36,019 nucleotides of DNA from Desulfuromonas sp. (lineage in GTDB: Bacteria > Desulfobacterota > Desulfuromonadia > Desulfuromonadales > UBA2294). The stretch spans positions 1 through 36,019 of the forward strand of contig PKTZ01000068.1 of assembly GCA_002868925.1 (NCBI GenBank), read 5' to 3'. The notes beneath the pieces are model-generated. The model searched no databases, had not been told where the DNA came from, and was given only the letters and a program-made list of their open reading frames with translations. Position 1 is the stretch's first letter, and each line of letters begins with the position of its first letter. A program made the position numbers and the translations under genes. Positions 7,540 through 15,457 of this stretch are shown one piece after another.

Positions 7540-8421
7540 GTGAGCGATACTGACAAAAAAATTTCGCTGGTCCTCGGCAGCGGCGGGGCGAGGGGGCTGG
7601 CCCATATCGGCATCATCCGCTATCTCGAGGAGAGCGGCTACCGGATCGAGTCGATCTCCGGCTGTTCGATGGGGGCGCTGATCGGCGGTATCCACGCTGC
7701 CGGCAAACTGGACGAGTATGAAAAATGGGTGCTTGATATCGACAAGCTCGACATCTTTGGCCTGCTCGATTTCTCTTTCGGGCGTACCGGGCTGGTCAAG
7801 GGTGACAAGCTGATGAAAAAGCTCAAGGAGATGATCGGCGAAACTGAGATCGAAGATCTGCCGATCAGCTTTACGGCGGTCGCCGCCGACATCGTCCGCG
7901 AGCGTGAGGTCTGGTTCAGCAAGGGGCCGCTCTACAGCGCCATCAGGGCGTCAATTTCATTGCCGCTCTTTTTTACCCCTTATAAACACAAGGGGGTGAA
8001 CCTGATCGACGGAGGCCTGTTCAACCCGGTTCCGATCGCGCCGACCTACAGCGACATGACCGATATGACCATCGCGGTTAATCTTACCGGTTTTCACGAC
8101 CATGAGATCGAGCAGAACGGGCCGGTCCCCTCATCGGAAGAGAACGGCATGGCGAGCTTCTCCGAGAAGATCAAGAGCTTCATGACCCGCTTCGTCCCGA
8201 ATGAACCGGAAGAGGGTGACGACTGGGATTACTTCTACGTGGCGAGCCAGTCCTTCGATGCGGTGCAGGGGGTTATTGCCCGGCAGAAACTGGCGGCTCA
8301 CCCACCCGACGTGCTGATCGAAATCCCGCGTAATGCCTGCGGCATCCTCGAATTCGACCGGGCACAAGAGATGATCGACCTCGGTTACCGCAAGGCGAAA
8401 GATACCCTGGGGAGTCTCTAG
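7540..8421 (+). CDS. Patatin-like phospholipase (RssA/YlbK type)
   Basis: This 293-residue cytoplasmic serine hydrolase has the three patatin signatures: the oxyanion-hole GSGGARG at residues 13-19, the nucleophile Ser43 in GCSMG, and the catalytic Asp157 in DGG followed by LFNPVPI. The Ser-Asp dyad hydrolyses acyl esters, probably membrane lipids; the natural substrate is unknown. The start is read as GTG at 7540, preceded by GGGAGA, which puts the protein directly at the conserved KKISLVLGSGGARG. A longer frame from 7501 adds 13 residues of no family likeness. The stop TAG overlaps, on the opposite strand, the stop of a tiny two-CXXCH gene. Confidence 0.88.
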   Translation: MSDTDKKISLVLGSGGARGLAHIGIIRYLEESGYRIESISGCSMGALIGGIHAAGKLDEYEKWVLDIDKLDIFGLLDFSFGRTGLVKGDKLMKKLKEMIGETEIEDLPISFTAVAADIVREREVWFSKGPLYSAIRASISLPLFFTPYKHKGVNLIDGGLFNPVPIAPTYSDMTDMTIAVNLTGFHDHEIEQNGPVPSSEENGMASFSEKIKSFMTRFVPNEPEEGDDWDYFYVASQSFDAVQGVIARQKLAAHPPDVLIEIPRNACGILEFDRAQEMIDLGYRKAKDTLGSL

Positions 8422-8582
8422 TGCCTGATGTGGCACTTGGCGCAAGGAAAGGTGTCGATGTCCTGGTCGTTGTAGTGGCACTTCTTGCAGTTCATCTCGT
8501 CCTTGTCCCAGACCGGTTTGCTGAATTGCGGCATGATTTCAGATTGCGAGCCCCGACTTCTTCTTTCGATTCTCTTTTCCAT
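8418..8582 (-). CDS. Tiny two-CXXCH protein without signal peptide
   Basis: A 54-residue frame begins at an ATG with AAAGGA 8 nt upstream. It has a basic N-terminus (MEKRIERRSRGS), a linker with PQFSKPVWDKDEMN, then CKKCH (32-36) and CAKCH (47-51), ending in IRH. CXXCH motifs normally bind haem c, but that needs export to the periplasm and no signal peptide is visible. The alternatives are a cytoplasmic zinc or iron-sulfur ribbon made of the four cysteines, or a cytochrome with an unrecognised leader. The last three bases overlap the patatin stop on the other strand. About 200 bp separate it from the upstream small membrane protein gene, so cotranscription is uncertain. I do not recognise a named family. 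Confidence 0.7.
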   Translation of the reverse strand: MEKRIERRSRGSQSEIMPQFSKPVWDKDEMNCKKCHYNDQDIDTFPCAKCHIRH

Positions 8583-8786
8583 CGCATTTTCCTTTCATTT
8601 CATAAAAGCAGTCATATCTGAAATTTTTACCGATTTTCAGCATGTTGCAAGTAGAAGAGGCTGCTTTTCGTATTTTTGAGGTACAACGCAGATCGGTGAA
8701 ATGTGCCGAAAAGGTATTTTGCCACCCTGAATCGGCGGGCTGTGGCGATGGAATTTTGAAAAGTGGAGAGTCGTAAAAAGGTCGAG

Positions 8787-9158
8787 CTACGGCATGGCCA
8801 TGATCGGCATCTCGTTGTACTCGGGACCGAGCTGCAGCAGGTCGAGATAGGTCATGTCGGGCGGCTTGATCAGCAGCAGGGTCATAATCGCGATGACCGC
8901 GGTCGCAGCCACCCAGTTTAGTACGGCAGTACGAAATGCCCAGTCGATTTCGGGCTTGTCGGTCTCTTCCTCTTCCTTGGCCGGGAGCCGGGCTGCCATC
9001 TGGCGCATGATCTTCCCCGAAAAAAGGAAGAAGATTGCCGAAACGGCAAACTGCGGCAGGATTTCGATGGAGACCTGACCGCTGGCGAGCATGGCACCGT
9101 AAAATGCCATCGCTCCGAACCCGAGCAGGGTTAATTGTCGGCTTAGATTCGCTTTCAT
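8787..9158 (-). CDS. Small membrane protein in the SatP-like operon, function unknown
   Basis: The 123-residue product has three hydrophobic segments: about residues 8-26 (LTLLGFGAMAFYGAMLA), 30-48 (EILPQFAVSAIFFLF) and 79-98 (NWVAATAVIAIMTLLLI). An acidic cytoplasmic-looking loop (AKEEEETDKPE) lies between the last two. The gene starts 21 nt after the stop of the SatP-like gene, so the two are almost surely cotranscribed from the sigma-54 promoter at 10011-10026. It could be an accessory subunit of that transporter; this is inference from position only. No family was recognised. The 8583-8786 gap beyond it holds no feature I can support. Confidence 0.75.
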   Translation of the reverse strand: MKANLSRQLTLLGFGAMAFYGAMLASGQVSIEILPQFAVSAIFFLFSGKIMRQMAARLPAKEEEETDKPEIDWAFRTAVLNWVAATAVIAIMTLLLIKPPDMTYLDLLQLGPEYNEMPIMAMP

Positions 9159-9179
9159 CGTATCGTCCCTGCCGGCAGA

Positions 9180-9959
9180 TTACGTTTTTGCCTTTTTCCT
9201 GTCAAGCTGCAATCCCCTTTCGGGAATGGTGACAAAATACTTCAGCCCGGCCATCAGGCCGGAGAGACCGGTAATGGCCCCGGCCGACCAGGCGATCGGT
9301 TGTACCAACGCGGGGGTGAACGGGATCGCCGCCAGCAGGAAGATGAACAGCGCTCCGAGGCCGTAGAAAACGCGGCAGGAACGGTTGACCTGTACCCCCG
9401 CCTCGAGCGGGATCAACCCGAAGAAGCCCCAGAGCACGAGATAACCCGACATCGGTAGCGGCGCTGTCGAGCTGCCGAGGCCGTAGGCGGGGAGAATGTC
9501 AAGCGCCAGCAGCGAGGTCCAGAACAGGCCACCGCCGATGAACATGATTCCCCGGACCGCTCTTCTCTTGAGGGCGGCCATGCCGGTAAAGAGCTGGAGC
9601 AGGGAGGCGGTGAGCATGATCAACAGGGGCAATTGCACCTTGTCACCGAGCAAGCCCGCCTTGAACAGGGTGTAGCAGAGCATCGACATCCCGCCGCCGA
9701 GCAGGCCGAGAGCCATGCTCTTCCGTTCAGCCATGGAACCCTGGGCTTCCGGCAGTGAAACCGGGATTCGGACCTGGCCGATGGTGTCGGCATCGTTGTC
9801 GAGCCGGACCAGCAGCTCGTTGAACTTGTTGCACGATTTGAAGTCGGATGAGCAGTATTTGCTGATCATGCTTGCATCATGCGACGTAATATACCCGCAA
9901 CCGACATCGCAATAATCTTCATTGCATCCGTAGTAGGGACATGCTGCATGTAATGTCAT
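9180..9959 (-). CDS. SatP/YaaH (GPR1/FUN34, AceTr) family transporter with Cys-rich N-terminal domain
   Basis: From about residue 75 the 259-residue protein has six hydrophobic helices in the AceTr pattern: SMALGLLGGGMSMLCYTLF, GGGLFWTSLLALDILPAYGL and GYLVLWGFFGLIP match in order the LGLMGFGMT, GSFWLT and LGLWG regions of E. coli SatP. Family members carry acetate and succinate. Unusually, residues 1-70 form a soluble Cys-rich domain with Cys at 7, 12, 17, 21, 36 and 43, including YCSSDFKSCNKF, which resembles metal-binding modules rather than a transporter tail. The start is set at 9959 (AGGA 7 nt upstream) because the upstream ATG at 10004 lies at or before the expected start site of the sigma-54 promoter. 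The following small membrane protein gene shares the operon. Family assignment is by motif and topology. Confidence 0.72.
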   Translation of the reverse strand: MTLHAACPYYGCNEDYCDVGCGYITSHDASMISKYCSSDFKSCNKFNELLVRLDNDADTIGQVRIPVSLPEAQGSMAERKSMALGLLGGGMSMLCYTLFKAGLLGDKVQLPLLIMLTASLLQLFTGMAALKRRAVRGIMFIGGGLFWTSLLALDILPAYGLGSSTAPLPMSGYLVLWGFFGLIPLEAGVQVNRSCRVFYGLGALFIFLLAAIPFTPALVQPIAWSAGAITGLSGLMAGLKYFVTIPERGLQLDRKKAKT

Positions 9960-10010
9960 GGCGTGATCCTCTTTGCTGGAGGTTTCGAAATGTTCTGTCA
10001 ACATCTATTC

Positions 10011-10026
10011 AGCAAAGGCCGTACCA
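10011..10026 (-). promoter_or_regulatory. Sigma-54 (-24/-12) promoter of the SatP-like operon
   Basis: On the minus strand TGGTACGGCCTTTGCT matches the RpoN consensus TGGCACG-N4-TTGCW at all but one position, with GG and GC 10 bp apart. Transcription should start around 10000, which decides the SatP-like start at 9959. Confidence 0.85.
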
Positions 10027-10108
10027 ACTTCTTGTTATGTTAAGTAGAAAAAAGCCCGGTTTTTGGGCGCTTTTCGGGGAGAGAGGCTTCTTCCCGTGAT
10101 ACCCGTTT

Positions 10109-10245
10109 TTGCAGAGCTGCAAAAATGGGCTGTTGCGCGGTCGGTGTCCCTTTAGGTGGAAGAAAAATCATCTTTAAAAGCGGACACTTAGGTGTTTTTA
10201 GTTGTTTTTTGCAGCTCTGCAAATAGATTTCTTGCAATGCTGCAA
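10109..10245. promoter_or_regulatory. Three upstream activator sites, TTGCA-N4-TGCAA
   Basis: Sites lie at 10109-10122 (spacer GAGC, extended to a 9-2-9 palindrome at 10106-10125), 10209-10222 (spacer GCTC) and 10232-10245 (spacer ATGC). They are about 85-220 bp upstream of the -24 element at 10026 and begin 8 nt past the stop codon of the NtrC-family regulator. The arrangement mirrors the cluster at 2942-3060. Confidence 0.78.
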
Positions 10246-10252
10246 AAAATAA

Positions 10253-11620
10253 TCAGTCGATACTCCCTTTGTCGATACCATGTTTTTTCAACTTGCGGTA
10301 GATGGTCGCCATGTTCATGCCGGCTTCCGCCGCCGCCGCCTCGACGTTGCTGCCATGCTTGCTCAGCAGCCTCTTTAAATACTCCGTTTCGAAATTGGCC
10401 AGGGCCGAGGCGTAGTCGGAATCGGAGATCGGTTTGACGTTTTCATCAACTTCGATGAACTGGGCTAGGGTCGGCAGCCCGATGTAGGAGTCGGTGGTGA
10501 GGGTGATCGCCGCTTCGATGACGTTGCGCAGTTGCCGGATATTACCCGGCCACGGGTACTCCCTGGCGGCGGCAAGCGCTTCCGGGGTCAACCCCTTGAT
10601 TTCGGTGCCGAACTTTTTGTTCTGCTCACCGATGAAGTGGTTGATCAGCAGGGGGATGTCCTCCTTGCGCTGACGCAGTGGAGGGAGGTGGAGGTTGATA
10701 ACGTTGAGCCGGTAGAAGAGATCCTCGCGGAATTCTCCCTTGTTGACCGCCGCCTGCAGGTCGGAGTTGGTCGCCGAGATGATCCGCACGTCGACCCGGG
10801 TCGGTTCCCGTTCGCCGAGCCGCATGAATTCATGTTCCTGCAGGAAGCGGAGCAGGGTCATCTGGATGTTCATCGGCAGGTTTCCGACCTCGTCGAGAAA
10901 AAGGGTGCCGCCGTTGGCCTCTTCGAGCAGACCGCGCCGGTCTTCGTCGGCGCCGGTGAAGGCCCCCTTGCGATAGCCGAACAGTTCGCTCTCCAGGATA
11001 TTGCCGGGCAGGGCACCGCAGTTAAGGGCGACGAAGCGGCTCTTGGCGCGCGGCGAGTTATAATGGATCGCCTGGGCGATCAGCTCCTTGCCGGTTCCCG
11101 ATTCGCCGGTGATCAGCGCCGAGGTGTCGCGGACCGCTACCTTCGCGACCTTGCCCAGCAGTTGCTGCAGCGGATCGGAGGTACCGATGATGTTGTCGAA
11201 GCAGAAGCGGCCGGAGAGCTCCTCCTTCAGCTCGCGGTTTTCGTCGACCAGCTGTTGGTGCTGCAGGGCATTCTTTACCCGGTAGAGTAGTTCGTCCGGT
11301 TCGAACGGCTTGGTCAGCATGTCGTAGGCGCCCTGGCGGAGGGCATCGATCGAGAGTTCGACCGTGGCAAAGGCGGTGATGACGATCACCGGAATCTCGG
11401 GATCGCGACCGCGGATGTGTTTCAGCACCTCGATGCCGTCCATTTCCGGCATCTTGATGTCGGTGATGACCAGGTCGTAGGTGCCGGCAGTGAAATCGGC
11501 GACCGCCTGCACCGGCCGGGTGTAGCTTTTGGTCTGGTAGCCGCTGTCCTTGAGGATCGCCTCCATCATCCGACAGAGACCTTCTTCGTTGTCGATCAAC
11601 ATGATCCGTGCTTTTGACAT
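10253..11620 (-). CDS. Sigma-54-dependent response regulator, NtrC family
   Basis: The 455-residue protein has a receiver domain (1-120, phospho-acceptor Asp54 in ITDIKMPEMDG), an AAA+ domain with Walker A GESGTGKE, the sigma-54-contacting GAFTGA loop, Walker B GGTLFLDEV and the arginine-finger region REDLFYRLNV, and a C-terminal Fis-type helix-turn-helix (NVEAAAAEAGMNMATIYRKLKKHGI). It is therefore a complete enhancer-binding activator. The start ATG overlaps the stop of the kinase gene (TGATG), giving translational coupling. TTGCA-N4-TGCAA inverted repeats lie just past its 3' end and upstream of the OFA transporter; both targets have -24/-12 promoters. I infer that this protein binds those repeats and activates both transporters. 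Confidence 0.95.
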   Translation of the reverse strand: MSKARIMLIDNEEGLCRMMEAILKDSGYQTKSYTRPVQAVADFTAGTYDLVITDIKMPEMDGIEVLKHIRGRDPEIPVIVITAFATVELSIDALRQGAYDMLTKPFEPDELLYRVKNALQHQQLVDENRELKEELSGRFCFDNIIGTSDPLQQLLGKVAKVAVRDTSALITGESGTGKELIAQAIHYNSPRAKSRFVALNCGALPGNILESELFGYRKGAFTGADEDRRGLLEEANGGTLFLDEVGNLPMNIQMTLLRFLQEHEFMRLGEREPTRVDVRIISATNSDLQAAVNKGEFREDLFYRLNVINLHLPPLRQRKEDIPLLINHFIGEQNKKFGTEIKGLTPEALAAAREYPWPGNIRQLRNVIEAAITLTTDSYIGLPTLAQFIEVDENVKPISDSDYASALANFETEYLKRLLSKHGSNVEAAAAEAGMNMATIYRKLKKHGIDKGSID

Positions 11621-13584
11621 CAGATAACCTCCCGGGTTATCGGCAATTCGATGGTTATGGTTGTTCCTTCTTGTGGCTTGCTGGCGATGCTGAGCAGCCC
11701 GCGGTGTTGCTCGATGATCTGCCTGGTGATCGCCAGACCGAGGCCGGTACCGCGTGCTTTGGTGGTAAAGAACGGCTCGAAGATCTTCTCTTGCTCCTCG
11801 GCCGGGATGCCGCAGCCGGTATCGGCGACACTGATAATGGCCCTGTCTTCGTCACGTTTCGTGCTGATGAGCAGTTCGCCCCCTTCCGGCATCGCCGCAC
11901 CGGCGTTTAGGATCAGGTTGATTGCAACCTGCCGGATCTGGTCGGCGTCTATCGCGACCGGCGGCAGCTCCGGGTCGAAGTCGTACTCGATCTCGACCTG
12001 GCGCAGGTCGGTGTGGTTGGCGGCGAAATCGGCGATCTGTTCGAGCAGTTCGTTGAGGTCGGTTTCATGGAACTCGGGTTGCGGGGTGCGCGCATAGTTG
12101 AGCAGATCCTGGACAATCTTCTTGCAGCGTTTGCTCTCCCGCTTGATCTCGTTGATGTAGTGGTAGTTCGGATCTTCCGGATCGAGCTTCTTTTCCAGAT
12201 AGCCGGCGAAGCCGAGGATGACCCCGAGCGGGTTGTTGATTTCATGGGCGACGCCGGAGGAGAGGATACCGAGAGAGGCCATCTTCTCCTGCTGCGCCAG
12301 GTCTGATTCCAGCTTTTTGTTGCGGCGCAGCATCTGGGTCATGCGGTTGAATGTGGTGGCGAGTTCGCCCAGCTCGTCCTGGCTGTTGACGACCATGCGC
12401 CGCCGGAAATTGCCCGACTTGATACTCTTTACCACCGAGGTCATATGCTGGATCGGATCGGAAAGGACCTTGGCGGCGAGAAAGACCATAAACGCCGAGA
12501 TCAGGGCGGCAAAGAGCGAGATTGTACCCATGCTCTGCAGGATTCTCCCCTTGATCAGGTTCGCCTCGGCGTAGAACTCGTCTTCGTACGAGCCGACGGC
12601 GACAATCCAGTCCCACGGTTCGAAGTGGACATAACGGGCGATCTTGCGTCGCGGTTTCGGATCGGTCGAGTTTTTCCAGTCATAGGTAATCCAGCCGTCC
12701 TTCTTGTCGGTCATGATCTTGACGAACGGTTTGCCGTAGGAGTCGATGACGTCGCGAATATTCTCTCCCTCGGCATCGGGGTGGATGACCAGGGTGCCGG
12801 AGCTGTCCATGCAGTAGATGTAGCCGGTGGCGCCGACTTTCTTCGATTTGATCTTCTGCTTCAGTTTTTCAAAGGCCCGCTGTTCAAACTGCGGGTCCTC
12901 GTAAGTCTCCTCGAGATAACCGCCGGTGGCGATGATCCAGTTCCACGGCTTGAAATAACGGTAGGTGACCATCTTGCGGCGTGGTTCGGTGTCACCGAGT
13001 TGCTTGTTGCGCCAGGGATAGATCGTGGTCAGGATTTCGCCCGGTTCGGCGGCGGGCGCCGCTTTGAGCATCTGCCGGATAAAAAAGTTCCCTTCCTCGT
13101 CCTGCTCGTCGGCGATGTTTTCCCCTTCGCGGGCGATGTGAACCACCAGGTCGCCTTTGCCGGTCATGGCGTAGATGTAACCGCTCTCGCCGACCTGAAC
13201 CCGTTTCAGGATGTCGCGGGCGGCACTTTGGGCCGCCGCCTGGGAGATGCCACGATCATTGGCCTGCCGCTGCTCGGCTTCGACCAGGCTGTAGGCGAGG
13301 TCGGTCAGGGTCTGCAACTCCTCGCGGACGCTTTCCTTTTTGTCTTCCTTGTAGAGGTGGAACTGCTGGTAATGGGCATCGAGCAGGTCGAGGCTGAACT
13401 GCGCCAGGTGGTCGAGGTCGTCCATGCTGGTCTGGGTGATGCCCCGTTGCGCCTGCTGGTAACCGATAAAGCCGACGATACTGCCGACCAGGAAGATCGG
13501 TAGCAGCACCAGCGGCAGAACCACCACCATCATTTTCCAGCGGATGCGGAGATTGTTTACGAATTTGAAAAGATGTCGTGCCAT
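11620..13584 (-). CDS. Membrane histidine kinase with two Cache-type sensor domains
   Basis: The 654-residue kinase has a membrane helix near residues 17-43, two consecutive Cache_2-like periplasmic modules (each with a GESGYIYAM/GATGYIYCM motif, a V-IHP/VVHIA strand and a FEPWDWI/FKPWNWI motif), a second helix near 350-372, a HAMP linker, a dimerisation domain with phospho-acceptor His447 in GVAHEINNPLG, and a catalytic domain with NLILNAG, DTGCGIP and GTGLGL motifs. Cache_2 domains often sense small organic acids. It is followed without gap by its NtrC-type partner regulator. Together with the putative targets, a role in sensing an external carboxylate is likely. The ribosome binding site at 13584 is weak. 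The gap 13585-13758 shows nothing I can name. Confidence 0.93.
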   Translation of the reverse strand: MARHLFKFVNNLRIRWKMMVVVLPLVLLPIFLVGSIVGFIGYQQAQRGITQTSMDDLDHLAQFSLDLLDAHYQQFHLYKEDKKESVREELQTLTDLAYSLVEAEQRQANDRGISQAAAQSAARDILKRVQVGESGYIYAMTGKGDLVVHIAREGENIADEQDEEGNFFIRQMLKAAPAAEPGEILTTIYPWRNKQLGDTEPRRKMVTYRYFKPWNWIIATGGYLEETYEDPQFEQRAFEKLKQKIKSKKVGATGYIYCMDSSGTLVIHPDAEGENIRDVIDSYGKPFVKIMTDKKDGWITYDWKNSTDPKPRRKIARYVHFEPWDWIVAVGSYEDEFYAEANLIKGRILQSMGTISLFAALISAFMVFLAAKVLSDPIQHMTSVVKSIKSGNFRRRMVVNSQDELGELATTFNRMTQMLRRNKKLESDLAQQEKMASLGILSSGVAHEINNPLGVILGFAGYLEKKLDPEDPNYHYINEIKRESKRCKKIVQDLLNYARTPQPEFHETDLNELLEQIADFAANHTDLRQVEIEYDFDPELPPVAIDADQIRQVAINLILNAGAAMPEGGELLISTKRDEDRAIISVADTGCGIPAEEQEKIFEPFFTTKARGTGLGLAITRQIIEQHRGLLSIASKPQEGTTITIELPITREVI

Positions 13585-13758
13585 ACGTATTAAATATGGA
13601 AAAAGTTTCCGGGATTATGGTTTCTGAAGGCCCGAAAAGCAAGATTTATAATTTTTTGCGATATCGAGTAGCTGGTTGTGGCATTGCGATGAACAAGGTG
13701 CCCGGAGGCGGTTACCTTCTGTTCCCAGACAAAATCATCAGTCGACCGCACTAAACCG

Positions 13759-14895
13759 TCAGGACTGCTCCGCCTCGAGGGTTGTTTCGATCAACGAGAA
13801 GGTGCGTCGGTAGTGCCGAATCTCGGTAAACGTTATCTTGATGATACTGACGATCGGGACGCCGATAATCATGCCGATCACGCCGAACAGCTTGCCCCCG
13901 ATAATGATCGAGGTAATGACCCAGAGCGGATGCAGGTTGGAGAAGCGCGAAATCAGGATCGGGATCAGGATGAAGTTGTCGACGATGACCTGGGCAATGA
14001 TGAAGTAAGTAATGACAATCCACCAGAACTGGCCGCCGAAACCGAGGTCGATCAGGGCGATGAGAACCCCTGGGACCATGCCGATCAGTGGCCCGATGTA
14101 CGGAATCAAGTTGGTGATGGCAGCAAAAACAGCAAGGAAGAAGGCGTAGCGGATATCGGTCAACGAGAGTCCGGCGTAGACGACGCAGCCGATGATCGCC
14201 GCTTCAATGATCCGGCCGCGGACGAAATAGGAGAGCTGCATGATGATCAGGTAGGTCATGTCGTGAACCATCTCGAAGGTCCGGTTCGGGATGAAAGAGA
14301 GGCAGGTGCGGACAATGCGACTGCCGTCACGCAGGAAGAAGAAGGTGAAAAGCGGCACGATCAGGAGGATGCCGCCGATGCCGAGCGCCGATTTCGGCGT
14401 GCTGATCAGAATGCCGCCGAGAACCTGTTCGGCCATGGCCCGGCCGCGTGCCGGCAGGTCGTAGGTGGCGACCACCGGAAACTCGTTGTGCAGTTTGTCG
14501 ACGAGCTCCTTGAAATACTCGGTCAGGCGGCCCAGATAACGTGGCAGGTCGGCCTGCAGCGACTGCCAGGCGGCCTTCGAGTTCGGGATCATCCAGATCA
14601 TGAAGAGATAGATTAAAAGGCCGAGCAGGGTGTAGACGATGAAGATACTCAGGGTGCGGCGACCGGTTTTACGCTCGAGGAAGGTCACCGGCGGTTCGAG
14701 CAGAAAGGTCAGCACCAGCGAGACCAGAAGCGGGATGAAGAGCGCCGTCGTCGCCGTGCGGAGCAGGGTGACGATGGTCGTCGCCGAGCTGTAGACGATC
14801 AGCCCGGTGGCGATGCCGGCGGTCAGGGTCAGGTAGAACAGGAGCGCCTGGTTGCGATTGACTTTCGCCTTTGGTGGGATGCTCATGTTGTTCAC
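13759..14895 (-). CDS. PerM / AI-2E-family membrane permease
   Basis: The 378-residue integral membrane protein belongs to the PF01594 family (formerly AI-2 exporter). It has paired N-terminal helices, a soluble middle section (about 110-180) and the family's hallmark NLIPYIGPLIGMVPGV, then GKLFGVIGMIIGVPI near the end. Members include TqsA, PerM and Na+/H+ antiporter-like proteins, so the substrate cannot be assigned. The start is a GTG at 14895 that overlaps the stop of the upstream cyclic-nucleotide-binding gene by four bases (GTGA), implying translational coupling. An in-frame ATG 9 nt later is the other possible start. Confidence 0.88.
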   Translation of the reverse strand: MNNMSIPPKAKVNRNQALLFYLTLTAGIATGLIVYSSATTIVTLLRTATTALFIPLLVSLVLTFLLEPPVTFLERKTGRRTLSIFIVYTLLGLLIYLFMIWMIPNSKAAWQSLQADLPRYLGRLTEYFKELVDKLHNEFPVVATYDLPARGRAMAEQVLGGILISTPKSALGIGGILLIVPLFTFFFLRDGSRIVRTCLSFIPNRTFEMVHDMTYLIIMQLSYFVRGRIIEAAIIGCVVYAGLSLTDIRYAFFLAVFAAITNLIPYIGPLIGMVPGVLIALIDLGFGGQFWWIVITYFIIAQVIVDNFILIPILISRFSNLHPLWVITSIIIGGKLFGVIGMIIGVPIVSIIKITFTEIRHYRRTFSLIETTLEAEQS

Positions 14896-15425
14896 GACGC
14901 TTCGTCCTCAGCCGCAGCCCGGGCTTTTTCCTGGCGGAATTCCATCAACTCCTTGCCGGCGATCTGAAGCCGTTCGCTGATGATGCGGGTGACCCCCATC
15001 AGGATTTTGCAGGCGACCGGCGGCTGCTTCTTGACCATCTCGACGACATCGGCCCGGAACAGGCCGAGCAGCTCGGTCGGTTCCACTGCCCTGACCGAGG
15101 CGGTCCGGTTGGCCGGAGCAGTCAGGGTCGTTTCACCGAAGAAATCGCCCTCGTCGAGACGGGCGAGCTCCATCTCGCTGCCGTCGGACATGCGGGTGAA
15201 GACCTGGACTCGGCCGGAGCGGATGATGTACATTCCGGAGCCGGGATCCCCCTCTTCGAAGATCGTCTCGTTCTGACGGTAGCTCCGGCAATGGACCAGT
15301 GATTCGAGCTGGCCGCAGTCCCTCTTGCCGAGGTCGGAAAAGATTGGGACCTGGCTGAGAAAATAGGCCAGTGATTCTTCTTCTTTTTTGCTGCGGAAGA
15401 AACTGGTGCTCCAGAGTGGGTTCAC
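14892..15425 (-). CDS. Cyclic-nucleotide-binding (cNMP/Crp-type) domain protein without DNA-binding domain
   Basis: The 177-residue protein has one cNMP-binding beta-barrel (about residues 25-140): FLSQVPIFSDL, ETIFEEGDPGSGMYIIRSG and the phosphate-binding cassette GDFFGETTL-APANRTASVRA. The Arg in NRTASV is the position that contacts the cyclic phosphate in ligand-binding members. There is no C-terminal helix-turn-helix; the tail is a charged helix (ELMEFRQEKARAAAEDEAS). It is therefore likely a sensor that acts by protein contact, perhaps on the membrane permease with which it overlaps by 4 bp. Translation starts at GTG 15425, with AGGAGG 5 nt upstream. Confidence 0.85.
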   Translation of the reverse strand: MNPLWSTSFFRSKKEEESLAYFLSQVPIFSDLGKRDCGQLESLVHCRSYRQNETIFEEGDPGSGMYIIRSGRVQVFTRMSDGSEMELARLDEGDFFGETTLTAPANRTASVRAVEPTELLGLFRADVVEMVKKQPPVACKILMGVTRIISERLQIAGKELMEFRQEKARAAAEDEAS

Positions 15426-15457
15426 GATCCCTCCTGTTTCAGGTCAATATAAAGAAA

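Noticed and set aside
12445-13503. Long plus-strand open frame of about 350 codons antisense to the Cache kinase
   Set aside because: The composition and motifs of the opposite strand clearly belong to a histidine kinase; the frame is a by-product of GC-rich third positions and has no family likeness.
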